From positions 33,726,001-33,790,000 of the forward strand of contig OX485804.1 of NCBI GenBank assembly GCA_950295325.1: a stretch of DNA of 64,000 bases, in the 5' to 3' direction. The DNA is from Polytrichum commune (lineage: Eukaryota; Streptophyta; Polytrichopsida; Polytrichales; Polytrichaceae). The notes under the pieces are model-generated. The model saw only the letters and a program-made list of their open reading frames with translations, was not told the DNA's origin and made no database searches. Both the position numbers and the translations under genes were made by a program. Position 1 is the first letter of the stretch. Each line of letters opens with the position of its first letter. Below, one piece after another: positions 25,345 to 37,900 of the stretch.

Positions 25345-25890
25345 TATAGACAGTATTCACTAGTTTACACACTTGGAAGGGCCTTGTGTGTGATCATTTG
25401 AAGAGAAAGAGAGGATTTTCACTTTGACATGTTATAACTTTTGTGTCTCAAACCCGATTATGAAATCTGAAATGATAGTCTTTGTGATTCATAATCGCTA
25501 ACCAAGAGAGACAATTTCAAATCCAATTCAATGGCCCAAATTGTTGTGGAGTTGGAAGTGCCGACAATAAGCCCACAATTTTTAATTTCCCAAAGTGTTG
25601 TCAACAATCAATGTTTTTCCAAAGAACGAACATATATAGATTATAGGCATTGTTCACTAGTCAACACAGCTGGAAGAGCATGCATGATCGTCTGAAGTGA
25701 AAGAGAGAATATTCACTTTGACATGTTATAAAATTTGCACCTCAAAGCCAATTAAGAAGTTTGAAATGATAAAATCTTTGTTATTCACAATATCTAAATG
25801 AATGAGACAATTTTGGATCCAATACTACAATCAAGATTGGTTTGGAGTTGGGGTGTCGGCAATAGCACCACATGCTTTGAATTTCCAACA
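25345..25890. repeat. tandem duplication, ~295-bp offset
   Basis: About 25345-25610 is repeated at about 25640-25890, sharing TTCACTTTGACATGTTATAA, TTGGAGTTGG and GACAATAAGCCCACA-like sequence. A third related segment lies in an intron of the membrane gene at about 30490-30670. Confidence 0.75.
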
Positions 25891-25988
25891 ATTCTTCTGC
25901 AAAGAGTAGTATTATAATATATGTAGAAATAAAAGAATGTTGAATGTTGATTCGGAGGATTAAACTATATGTATTATAATTGTTAACC

Positions 25989-28900
25989 TCATATGTACGT
26001 TGTGAATTGTTGAGCCACAATACCGATTGCGGCTCCAGCAAAACCTAATAACACCCCTACAAATTCACTGCCTGCAGTGAAGCCCAAGATTGTCACCTGC
26101 AAGAATTGCCCACAAATCACTAGATGAGTAAATCATGTTGTCTTCATAAACATTCAAGGGCGTGAAAAAAATAAACATAGAAGGTGCAATTAATTTTGAA
26201 ACTAGGAAAAGCCACAAGGGGTCTTTGGGGACAAGAAAATGAAATTTGTTGTTGATAATTTCATCTCCAATCATTTGTTGGAGAGGCGATCCTTCTCAAA
26301 ATCTTTTTATACATCTCTTGAATTGAAGACATAAGTTGAAATTAGGGTACAAATATGGTCCAGTATGTGAAAGAATATAACATACATGCACTTTTATGCA
26401 AATTTGAAGTTTTTTCAGACCGTTAGATCTACAAAAAATTGCATATTTTCATTTTTTGGTGTATGTTGTACATTAGTTAGTTTTAAGCCTTGGAACACAA
26501 TCTAAATGAATAATTTTTTGCTATAGATTGTTTATGAATATTGTTCAAAGTCTCGTACATGGATTTAAGTTGAATTGTAATAACATTTGTATGGATGTCA
26601 TCTTTAACTTATTTGTCTGCTTTGTCTGTAGGACAAAGACTATGCATCAACTTCTTCGTTTCAAGAGCAAATTTCCTAACCACTTTGCATTCACACTTGG
26701 ACGTTACTTGTTCTTGTTATTTTTGGTCCACTTTATTTAATGTGGACTCTCTCTCTCTCTCTCTCTCTCTACATATAATTGCTCCCTAAAATGCATTGAA
26801 AGAAATCTAGTTAACTATAGTTATTTCAGCAGTTCTTGATTATTCATTTTAAAAAATTTGAGTGATAAATGAATAGCTTGAATCTTTGACCCGCATTTGA
26901 GAAGAAGGTGCCCAAAATCCAAGAAAGGTTTGGTATAGTGAATAACCATGGATTGGGATGAGCAAAGTGGACAACTACAATTGTAGTCTTTCATAGTAAA
27001 GGACAGAGCCTCACGGTTCTACCGTTTTCTTGTCACAATGTATAAAGCATTTGAGCATTGAAAGTCCTTCATTTTAACTCATCCCAATTCTTTCCAAAAT
27101 ACCCTTTGGCCTTTAAGCGGAACTCAAGTGCATGAATGTCGCACCTTAGTGATGGTATTGTCCCACATCAAGCACTCGGAGATTGTTTGCATCACTTCAA
27201 GAGCAAATTTGGGTGCTTCCAATACCTTGTCGGGCAAAGAAGACTTTTTAATTCGCCGAAACAACTCCATCTGGATTCAACATACAAACTTGTCACAACT
27301 TTTCTTGTCCAATTTTCATATGCTCCATGATCAAGCCAAATTATTGAGAACCAAGTTCACACCTACTAAACTCTTGCAGCACTTACCATCTCAAATTTCG
27401 TTGACATGTCATGTTTTCATTGGACAAAAGCATGACAAATATAGATCATAGCAAGGGATTCTCAGGACATGGTGAATGCTACGTTGGATATCGTACACGT
27501 GTCACTCCGCTACAGGTTGTTGTAGGACTCCTCATGTATAACATCTGATACATAATATTCTAGAGAGGACTACACTTCCTATTTACTGTCTTTTTGTGCA
27601 AAAGGAAGAGTGCTTGGGTTATGTGGAAAAATTCCAAACATTATTCACACCTTCCATGGATTGCTGGCTTTTTTAAAGCTAATAGACCAGGCTTCCAAGT
27701 TCACATAGAGTCTTAGCTAATGGAGTAATCCATAAAGTCCCTCAAAGAGGGACGGAACTATAGGTTTGATCCTTCTTTGAAATTTTTTTTTATTAAAAGC
27801 TCATTAGATCATCGTATATTGGAGCCTATTTTGAAATTTGGGTGAAACTTTTGGGACATGAACCCCTAAACCCCAAACCCTAAACCCTAAAACCCTAAAC
27901 CTTCTACCCGCCTCTCAAACTTTGAGAGAATTTTAGTATCTAATATTGGGACCTACCGTCCTAAATTCCATATCGACCTATGCAAAGTTGGCTTGACACA
28001 CTCATCCTAGTAGGCCAAGTTAGAGAGCTGATTTTTAATAGCTTGAAACCACTTTTTGTGTGTAGTAATTTAAGCATTGAAAAAACTTGGATGACTTTGT
28101 GTTAATTCTCATAAACTCAAGGTTTGGTACTAAACCCATGGTTTCATCTCCTTTACTTTACAAATAACTCTAATAGGTCCCCATCTAGTACCCATATCAA
28201 ACAATTGATAATAAATAAATCAAGTGTATGGGTCCTAGGTAGTAGTATCTCATGCTAATCCTATGAATTTTATATGCACCTTTCCAAGGAAATCATGTTA
28301 CGCTTTGTTGGACTCGGAGGCTTGTAAAGCTCCCACTAGTCCCACTAGACCAACTCCGATTGCAACAAAGGTTGGACGCTTAGTTGGATGCTTTGTTGGA
28401 CTTGTAATCGTTGAGTGTGAATACATCATAAACCTCTAAATTCATATATTGGTTCAAACCCAAGTAGACATGCCTAATTTGGTTACTTATTTTAATCGGA
28501 CACCTATATTTGAGTGGTGTGTTGTTAGGTGAGGCTTCAAGAACGTATATAAAAAAGATGTCTTTCTAAGAGATTGGACTATGTACTCAACACAGTATGA
28601 TGACTTTTTCTATGTTCAATAGTCAACATAATTGAAGGGATCTATATGACCATATGATAAGCACAGAAATCTTCACTTTTATAAGGAATAAGACATTCAT
28701 ATGAGCTCCAAAAATGATGAGGACAGTGGTTCAATCTCAATTTGGATTTGCAAACCATCTCGTATTGGTTGCACGTTTCATATCCTAGGAGAAGTAGGCT
28801 AGGCAGGAAAAGTAACAATTTAAGACCCATCACCTTACAACATGGGCCCATTGCCCATCAAACATAGAGTAGTATTTTTACGATTTTGATTTCTATTTAA

Positions 28901-31900
28901 TATAGTTACAAGACGTAACAAGGTTGACATATGAGTGGAAGCGATTTGCAATGGATTATTGGCTAACTATTGAGTTAGCAATGAAGGGTATGTATCAACA
29001 CTAATTCAACATTAAATGATGGTCACTTCCATTTTGAGATGTTACCTTCTTGGAGACGAGAGTGGCGCCATGCCCAAGGTGCATGCCATTAGTTTCTCCA
29101 CCTGGGAAGACTATTAGGGCCAACAATCCCATAAATACAATCAGGTCGTAGATCACCACCCCCCTGGACCAAGAACAATGTCCACTTAATTAATATGAAA
29201 GTCGAGACATTGAACAAAAAGAGTCAACAACTTTAAACAACCAGTATGTAGAATCACCATGGCATCCTTAAAATGCAAGCAACGAGTGCTTAATGTTGAG
29301 TCACTAATGATACAAACCCTTCAAGACTCAATACTTTTCATTGCTAACTCAACATTTAGCTAATGATTCATTCCACAATGACTCGCCTCATGAATCAACC
29401 ATTCTAAGTCTTGCAACTAGAAAATATAGATTTAAATTCCAATCTCACATTTGGTAGGCATTTCGTCAATGCCTACCAATTTATACAAAGGTTAAGACAT
29501 TGAACAAAACGAGTCAGCAAGTTAAAAAACCAACAAGCAAAACTATCATTGGATCTTAAATTGCAAGCAACCGGTGTTTAATATCAAGTTAGTTTTGACA
29601 CGTACCCTTCATGGTTCAAAATGTTTTCACTGCTAACTCAACATTGAGCTGATGATTCATTCAACAGTGATTTATCTCATAATTCAACCTTTCTAAGTCT
29701 ACAACTAGCAAATTTAGAAATAAAATATTAATATGGCAATCCTATGTTTGGTAGGCATATAGTCAATGCAGTTTTGATGTGATTGAATCAATGTCAAATA
29801 AATGCTGAGGATATATGAATAATGAGGTTTGTGATGAAAAACTCTTACAAGATGTATGATGTGAACCGTGTGCCGTTTGTGAAGAGCATAATGATAAGGA
29901 ACACCATCAACACTCCGCAGTATACAGTAAAGTAAGAGGCATAGTACTGCCAAAGGAAATAATCACCACATTGCAAATGAGAAGGAATGTTAGGAGTTCA
30001 CTTTCCTTATAAAGGAGACATAGTCACTTTCCTTATAATTTTTGGAGCTCGTACAGATATCCTATTCATTGTCCAAGTGATGATTCTCCAACTTATTAAA
30101 TGATCATAGAAGTCCCTCAATTATGTTGTTATTGCATCTAAGGTGGTTAATACATTTTGAGCATGTAGTCCAATCTTTGTTTGACACATGTTTTTGGGTG
30201 TCCGTTCTTAGATCCACATGGCCCAACCCATTCATCACTCAAATAAAGGTGTTTTTTTAAGATAAGGCACCGCATTAGGAACATCTACATTAGATACCAA
30301 ACACATTCTACTTCAATTATTCTTCACATGAAATATATGCAAATAACCAAGGTATGTGGGTCTTATGTGGTCACTACTCACTTCGACACCGATAAACAAG
30401 TGGTAAGTTATATGACAAGGATTAAAGTTTAAATGGACACTAAAAGGAACATGTTATGATGAGATTCAACTATATGCTCAAATATAGACACCGTTCTAGG
30501 TTCAATTATTAACAAATTGGGAGGGCTTATGCAACTACTTAAGAGAAAGAGAATCCGCAATGTGACCTCCTATAAGTTTTGCATCTCAACTCGGATTCTA
30601 AAACTTGGAAATGACAATTTGCATGATTCGCAACTCGATCCAACAAAGGCTAAAATTGTTTGTGGAGTTTCATTTGCCCACAAGGGATTTTTTACCTTCA
30701 CACGCCGGGAAAAACCAAGGCCAAAATCTTGGACCAACAGCCTCATTTTATACCATCCAACAATGGAGGAGGCTTGCGAATAGTTTACAGCCACTCCGAG
30801 ATGGTAATCTGATTTTTTCCGCAACCGAAGCCGGTCTTGCTCCAAAGCATGATCAACATGGGTTTCCTCCATGTCGCTACCAGATGAGAAGGCACTCCCA
30901 AAGGTCCCATCCTTCAGCAATGTATTTAAAAGGCGAGCGGAAAAATACCGCCTGCGGTAATCTGCAACTCCTGCTAGCATAAATAATACACTACTTGTCC
31001 TGCAACAACATCACTTAGCCAAGTCAACAATAGTCCAGCTAATAATTTAGGTAATTGGACATGTTTTCAACAATTTGGATTGGTTTGGTTTGGTTATCTC
31101 ATTTCTATGGGCAGATCGGTTGATGCACTTTCTGTGTATCTAAATTTCATTATAGAAGTGTGAATTCACAATGTTATTTTGTATGCTATGATATTAAAAT
31201 ATAATCAAAAAATCAATTTAATATATTGTGATGTTATAACTATATATCAAGTAATGAATAGTGAAAATCTAATTATAAAAACATACATTTATAGGCACAT
31301 CTTATTTGAATGATACACTCATTGTTCTGCAACAGCATGACTTAGCCAAGTCAACAGTAGTCCAACAGCTCGATTTGAGTTAAAATCGGACATATTTCAA
31401 CAATCTCGACTGTTTGGTTACCTCATTTTATCGGCAGATCCATCTATACACTTTTAGTGCATCAAAATTTCACTAGACATATGTGAAACCTCAGTGTTTA
31501 TTTCAGTGTTTGGATCCTGAGAGATGATCAAAAACATCAATGTAATATTTTCTGGTGCTACATCTATATAATCAATTCATGAATGATGAAAATGTAATTA
31601 CAATATTTATTATGATATTATCATAAGTATCTCTGCATATTCTATCAGAGGATCCTCTGATACAAATCTGGACTAGGCACTCTGACTAGCATAGGAGGTT
31701 CCCTGTGACATATTACACATCAAATGCTCAAGCTGAAAACTCAAAAAGCACGTTCTTAGCAGTCAAAAATACTTTGGATTGTGCACTGGAATATGATGAC
31801 ATGGATGAATTGCTTACATGGCCTTGAGATTGAGGAGGATGCTACTCAGAGAAACAACATAAACATACCAAGCATCACCTCCCCAAACAGACGGCTGACC

Positions 31901-34900
31901 TGCAAACTAGTCATCAACACCAAAATATTCAATGGCTTGCTCTGGATGAACAGCACCAATATGAAACTAGGAGAAAATGTTTCCCTTTTTCTTCTGAAAT
32001 TGATTTCCAAAGGCATATCTAGTCTTATCGGAGTCAAGTTTTCATCTGCGGTAGGTGGGTCTTAATTGGTTGCTTTTTCCAAACAGCCCAGTTCTGCTAG
32101 GATATGGAACATGCAATTAGTGTGAGATGGTTAGCAAATCCAAATTGAGCCGTAGCCACTTTCCTCATGATTTTTGGAGTTCTTATGAGTATATTATTCA
32201 TTATCAAAGTGAAGAATCTCATGCTCATTAAATGGTCACAAAGGTCCCCCAATTATGTTGAATATTGAGCCTAGAATGAATCTCATATTTTGAGCACGTA
32301 GTCCAATCTCTTTTAAACACACATCTTTTTGGAATCCATATTTGGAGACACACCTTACCACATACCACTCAAATATAGATGTCTGATTAAAGAAAGTATC
32401 CAAATTAGGCACGTCTACCATATATCACATCGTCACAAACCTGCAATAGCACGGATGGCAAATGGAATGCCAGTGTGTAGAATGGCTACACACGCTGCTG
32501 TGAACCAGGTGCTGACATCATTCTTTAACACCCGGTGCCCCAATTTCTTCTTCCTGCAAGCAGTGTCAGAAAACTTCCTCAGACAAACCAACAATCAATT
32601 AAGAATGCTCAAAATATAGAGTTTTACTTCAGTCTTGAGCACCTTCACAACAAACTAAGGGTCACTTTACACTAGAGCTTGAGAGACTCTGACCATTAAA
32701 ATCTACAATCTCTCATTAGTGGAAAAGGCTGAGACTATACCACTTCACTTTAGTTTGAACTGATGAATAAACTTACTTGGAGACCTACATGGCATGAAAT
32801 TAGTGAGTTTTCATCATCTACCGGATTTTGCGTCAAGCCCACCTCAAAGAGGTCTAACACAAACCCGGGACACCAGAATACTTCGAAAGCTCATCACAAC
32901 CCTTCATATGTCATAACTTGTTGTGTGGAAGGATCCACACGAATAGAATAGTAATGAAATAGCATCTGGTTGAGAGCGAAGTCACAGGTGTCTTTACACT
33001 ACATTTGAAGGCCCATGGCCGCACAAAATTCAATTTCAATTTTCCACAGGTCAACCCTTGGCGACAAATTTCAAAGCCCCTCACAATTTCATGGTCATGG
33101 CCCTTGGCCATAGCATAAAGTGGCCCTAAGGACCCAGCACTCCGTTAAGGTATTTGGTATCACTTGTGTAATAGTGTCAATTACCCTATTGCGAGGCTTA
33201 TTCTAGGTTACACTAATGGCCAACAATTGGACCATTAGTGTAACTTCATGACACTTGGCATAGTGTGCTTACTAATATCTTGGCATTAGTATGCTCAAAT
33301 GATATTATGAAGTCTACGCCTAGGTTACACATGGTCAACAAGTTGACCATAAGTTTGAACACATGACACTAATTTCTTCCTCTTGCATACTAAAACATAA
33401 AACTATCATCTCAAGCACTCCAATGTGCTACACTAAATATCATACTGTGAATAGTTATGCACTTCAAAAAGTGACGTATGTCAATAGTAGCGTCATGCGA
33501 CAATTATGGTCGAGGCCTCTAAGCATGTAGTTTAGACCGTTTGCCAATATTGTACGTGACAATAAATACCTAAACAGTGTAGTGTATTGCAAGCTAGATA
33601 TTGTGATTGTTGAGTCTTATCCCACAAATCCAAGTTTCTATTCTATTTTGCAAACAAAAACGCATAGGGTGAAATATTAATCAAAGAATGAGTTGGTGGG
33701 GGACGCAGGCACGTACGAGAGAAGGTAGCCTGAGTGCTGGATGAGATGAGCTGCCAACATAAGTATGGGTAGATCCACCTCATCAGTTTTACTTGTTTCA
33801 GCATCTTTGCTAGAACCTAGGTTATAATTCTCATGATATGACAACCCATTTGTCGCTTCATCGGAACCTGATAATTCGTGCTCCAACTTGTTGGGTGTTG
33901 TCTCACCACTATCTGGCAAGTTGCAGTTTGGGTCCGACTCGATCCGGCAGATACACAACTCTATCCATCGGTCTTCGAGCTCTTCTTCCATACAGAAATT
34001 CTTCACGCAATATGCACAATTATTTGTCGGCATACTATTGACCTTTGATTGGTTCCGGGACTTGTGGCACCCTATTCTCCCTCTTCGCAGAAATCTTGAG
34101 CCCACCTTTTACAACAGAAACAAACATGTGTGAAGAATTAACCAAAATGCCACAAGGAAATTCAACAAAAATATAAGAAGTGAGATAGATTAGTTTAGCA
34201 ACCACTGTACCAGAGGGAGTTAAAAAAGTGTTGTGTATTAGACCATAACCTACTCAACTAAAGGTATGACAAAGTGTCACTAGGCATCGCTACCTTCATA
34301 AAGCTCAAATACCAACTTGACCCCAAGCATTGCATAAATCAAATCTCACAATTCAAAGCCTTTGGCAACCCAGCTAGTAAATCTGACCATGAGATTTCTT
34401 GAAGTTATCCTTAGAGTCTTTCAAACACTCAAGTTTTGGTAGGGAGTTTTGCCCCACTTTTGACATTTCATAATGTTTAAGGAGGGTTCAAGTGGTGTCA
34501 GTACCTCCAATTTTGGTGAAGGGAAGGGAAGTGTTTGACACTAGATCAGATGTTTGGCATGCTCAAAGAAGGAAGTCAGATAGTCCTTCCCATGTGAAAC
34601 ATACATTAATTATTCTTCCTCAAACTTCAATAATCAGAATTAAGACCAAGGTATGATCTCGATCATTGATCTCATGTAAGACTTTGAGAAGCCCATGCCT
34701 CTTAAATCACAAACAATATTCTCAGGTACTGAATTCTTGACAATTCTTGATTGTGTACAGAGTGCACAAACCTAAATGGATTGTAATATTTGGAGACTTA
34801 ACTGGTAAGAGAGGAATTCTTACTTTTTCATGATTGAGTTGATGCATGATTTCCTGCACAGTGTGTCTGGAGGCCCCAGGCACGACGCGCAGGGCAGCAG

Positions 34901-37900
34901 TACAATTCACCATGTTCTTCCGAATCGCAGCCAACAGCAATTGGCGCTTCAGTACGCGAAGAGGGATGGGATTCAACCACGCGATAAAAAGCTAGCACCA
35001 AAAGTTGAGAGCTAAAAATTAGGGTTTCAACAATACCACCACTAGAAAGGAAAGTATGAATATGGGTCTCAAACTCTAAACCCTAAACCCAAAACCCTTA
35101 AACCATGTTGAATCTACTTCTCATGTGGATTAGAGTGGTCCACACTTGCATTAAGGTATGTGGATGTTATTCGGTGAGTTTTACAAGTTCTCCAACCTCT
35201 ACTGATTAGATTTACCCATCAAAACTTGAGTTGCATTAGCAATTCTACAATGAAGCATCAACAAAAATGGGTTGAAAATTGGACCTCCCTGATTCAGTTA
35301 TGGTGCTTGGAAGTGCATCTTTGTTGATTTCTTAACTGAAAACATAGGTCCTCCCAATTGTGTTTGCTACTGAGTGTAGAGTTTATTAAAATTTGAAGAC
35401 ATAGTCCAATTTCCTTTAAACATGTGTCTTTATGGTGTTTGTTCTTTGACCCTCACCAAATCACACACCAATCAAATATAGGTGTCCAATTAAGAAATGT
35501 AACCGAATAACACCCGTATATCTTAGAGTGCTGAATTCAGGACAAAGATTGCAGAAATTGTGATACCCTGGTACATAAGTACAGCTTCAATTAAGGTGCA
35601 GTCAATGACTGGCTCAATTGCAAGAGCAAGAGGTTAAGTGGGAGAGAAAAAGAGCAGTACTGTGCGTTCATCTAAGGCCTCATGTGACCACACTTTTTTG
35701 CGCATCTCCGCCATATCTGACTTTGTGTAGAATCCATACTTGGTTGCAATGACCTGCTTGCAAGCACAGAGATCCAGTATTACAGATATTCTTCAGAATC
35801 AGATTAATTTGATAGTATGTATGTGAACGCATATGGTGGACAATAGGTATACATTGGTGGGCCTTGAGATCATTGTTAAGAAATAAGAGTAAAAGTTCCC
35901 TTCCCACTAGAGCTCGAACTTGCAATTTCAGGAGTTGGCAAGCTTCCACCTAAAGCTCAAACTATTGACAGCTTGACCAATCTACAAGCTCTCAGTAGGT
36001 TCAGCAAGTGTAAAGTGGTCATGCCCAAAGTGAATATCTAGGGGGGAATGGCACTAAGACAATCAGCCAAAGAATGCTTGAAAGCACATTGCTTGGGGTT
36101 TACAAAATGAGAGCTCGAGCTTTCAACTTTCCTACGCTACCTCATGATAGTGGTAGCTTAGGATTTTGACCAAGAGCTTGTTGGAGTCATTCCGCATGGA
36201 ATCCATCAGGGTTTACATCATTTAAGCCTTGTAAACCCGTTGAAAAGTTCAAGAGTAAAGCAGACACAACCTCTCTGCAAGCCATAGAAGCCACTAAACT
36301 AGATGTGCCTAATTCAGTACCTCATCTTCAAAAGACACCTATATTTGAGTGGTGAATGGTAGGGCGTGGATCTAAGAGTGGACACCAAAAAGACATGTGT
36401 TGAAAAGAGATTAAACTCCATGCTCAAAATTTATTAACCATTCTAGACGCAATAGTCCACATAATCAGGGGGACCTATATGATCATCTAATAGCTCAGAG
36501 AGAATTTTACTTTGACAATGAATAGGATATTCATACAAGCTCTGAAAATTATGAGCAGTGGCTACAGGCACAATTTTGGATTTGCTAATCATCTCACACT
36601 AATTGCATGTTTCATATCCTATGAGAAGTGGGTGCAGGGAGAAAAGTGTCTCTCTAAGACCCGCTTACCTTATTTCATGGAGAAACAGATCAGCCACAAA
36701 AGCGCAGAGATGGTTATCTTGGACATGAGCAATTCGTGCACATGCAGGGCCAATCCAAGATGTACAAGTCCAGAAACAAAAATTGCAGAGTTGCAGAGTA
36801 TTTAATGTCCTACTTTTATTATCACAGGCTTATGGTGCTTACCATGTGGCGCATGATGGTGAAAACATTTGTGATGACAATATCAGGGCTGATGAAGAGA
36901 AATGTGAGTACATTCATGGCATAAACTGCACCAAAATTTAGGTCACTGTTAGTCACCCATTTGCTGAGCAGATCAGCAAGGTCTCATATGGAAGTGATGA
37001 AAATGTGAATGAGGCCAACTCTTCTTAAGGTATGCGGGTGTTATTCGGTTGCTTTTCTTCATTGGACACCTATGTTTGATTGGTGTGTGGTTTGGTGATA
37101 ATCAAATAACAAACACCATAAAGACACATGTTTAAAAGAGATTGAACTATATCTTCAAATTTTAATAACAACTCTACACTCAGTGGTGAACAACAATTGG
37201 AGAACATGAAAAACAAACCGAATAACACCCACATACCTTTAGAAGGTAGGGATATAACTTACAACTGATTGAACACACCCACTCGTGAATTGCCAGTCGA
37301 GATCCCCAGTACTGCCTGTTTATGATTCCTGCAGTGCCGCCTTCAAAGTAGTAGAGCAATGGCAAGGACAGTGGAAAGAGTACATTGTATAGCAACTCCT
37401 TGTAAAATGTCATCCTGTAATCAAAGGTCCCCCCTTTTCACCCACATTAAATACCTCTCAGCTCCAGAGTTGCTAGGTCTACCACAAGATTTAATTTGCT
37501 GAAACCCTAAACCCTTAACCTCAAATCCCTTGCACCTTACACCAGGTCTTCTAAAAAGATCCAGACAAGATGACAGAACCAACATTGTAAGAAGATCCAG
37601 ACAGGAAGACAAAAATCTTAGAGCAACATCAGGACCCAACATTGAAGGAACCAAAGTTGGTTTGTAGGTTCAAAACTGGTACTTTCATAACAACTGAGTT
37701 GGCAATTGTTACTTACTTCATTGCTTGATTCTATTTTATCACAGTTCCGTGTCCATTGGTTTCTTTTCCTTAATCCATTTCTATGGTTGTCTTCCTCTAA
37801 TCATCTTTCTTGTATCCTCTTGAATGCTCTTCATCACTTGATTTGATTCAGATCAGAAGGCCCTAAAGATTGGGTGGGAATACCTTTCTCATCTGGGCAT

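Noticed and set aside
27128-27451. 107-codon frame in intron 10 of the membrane gene
   Set aside because: No motif, two overlapping frames of similar length, no splice signals.
27861-27901. Ancient telomere or chromosome-fusion point
   Set aside because: Only a handful of imperfect repeat units inside an intron of an intact gene.
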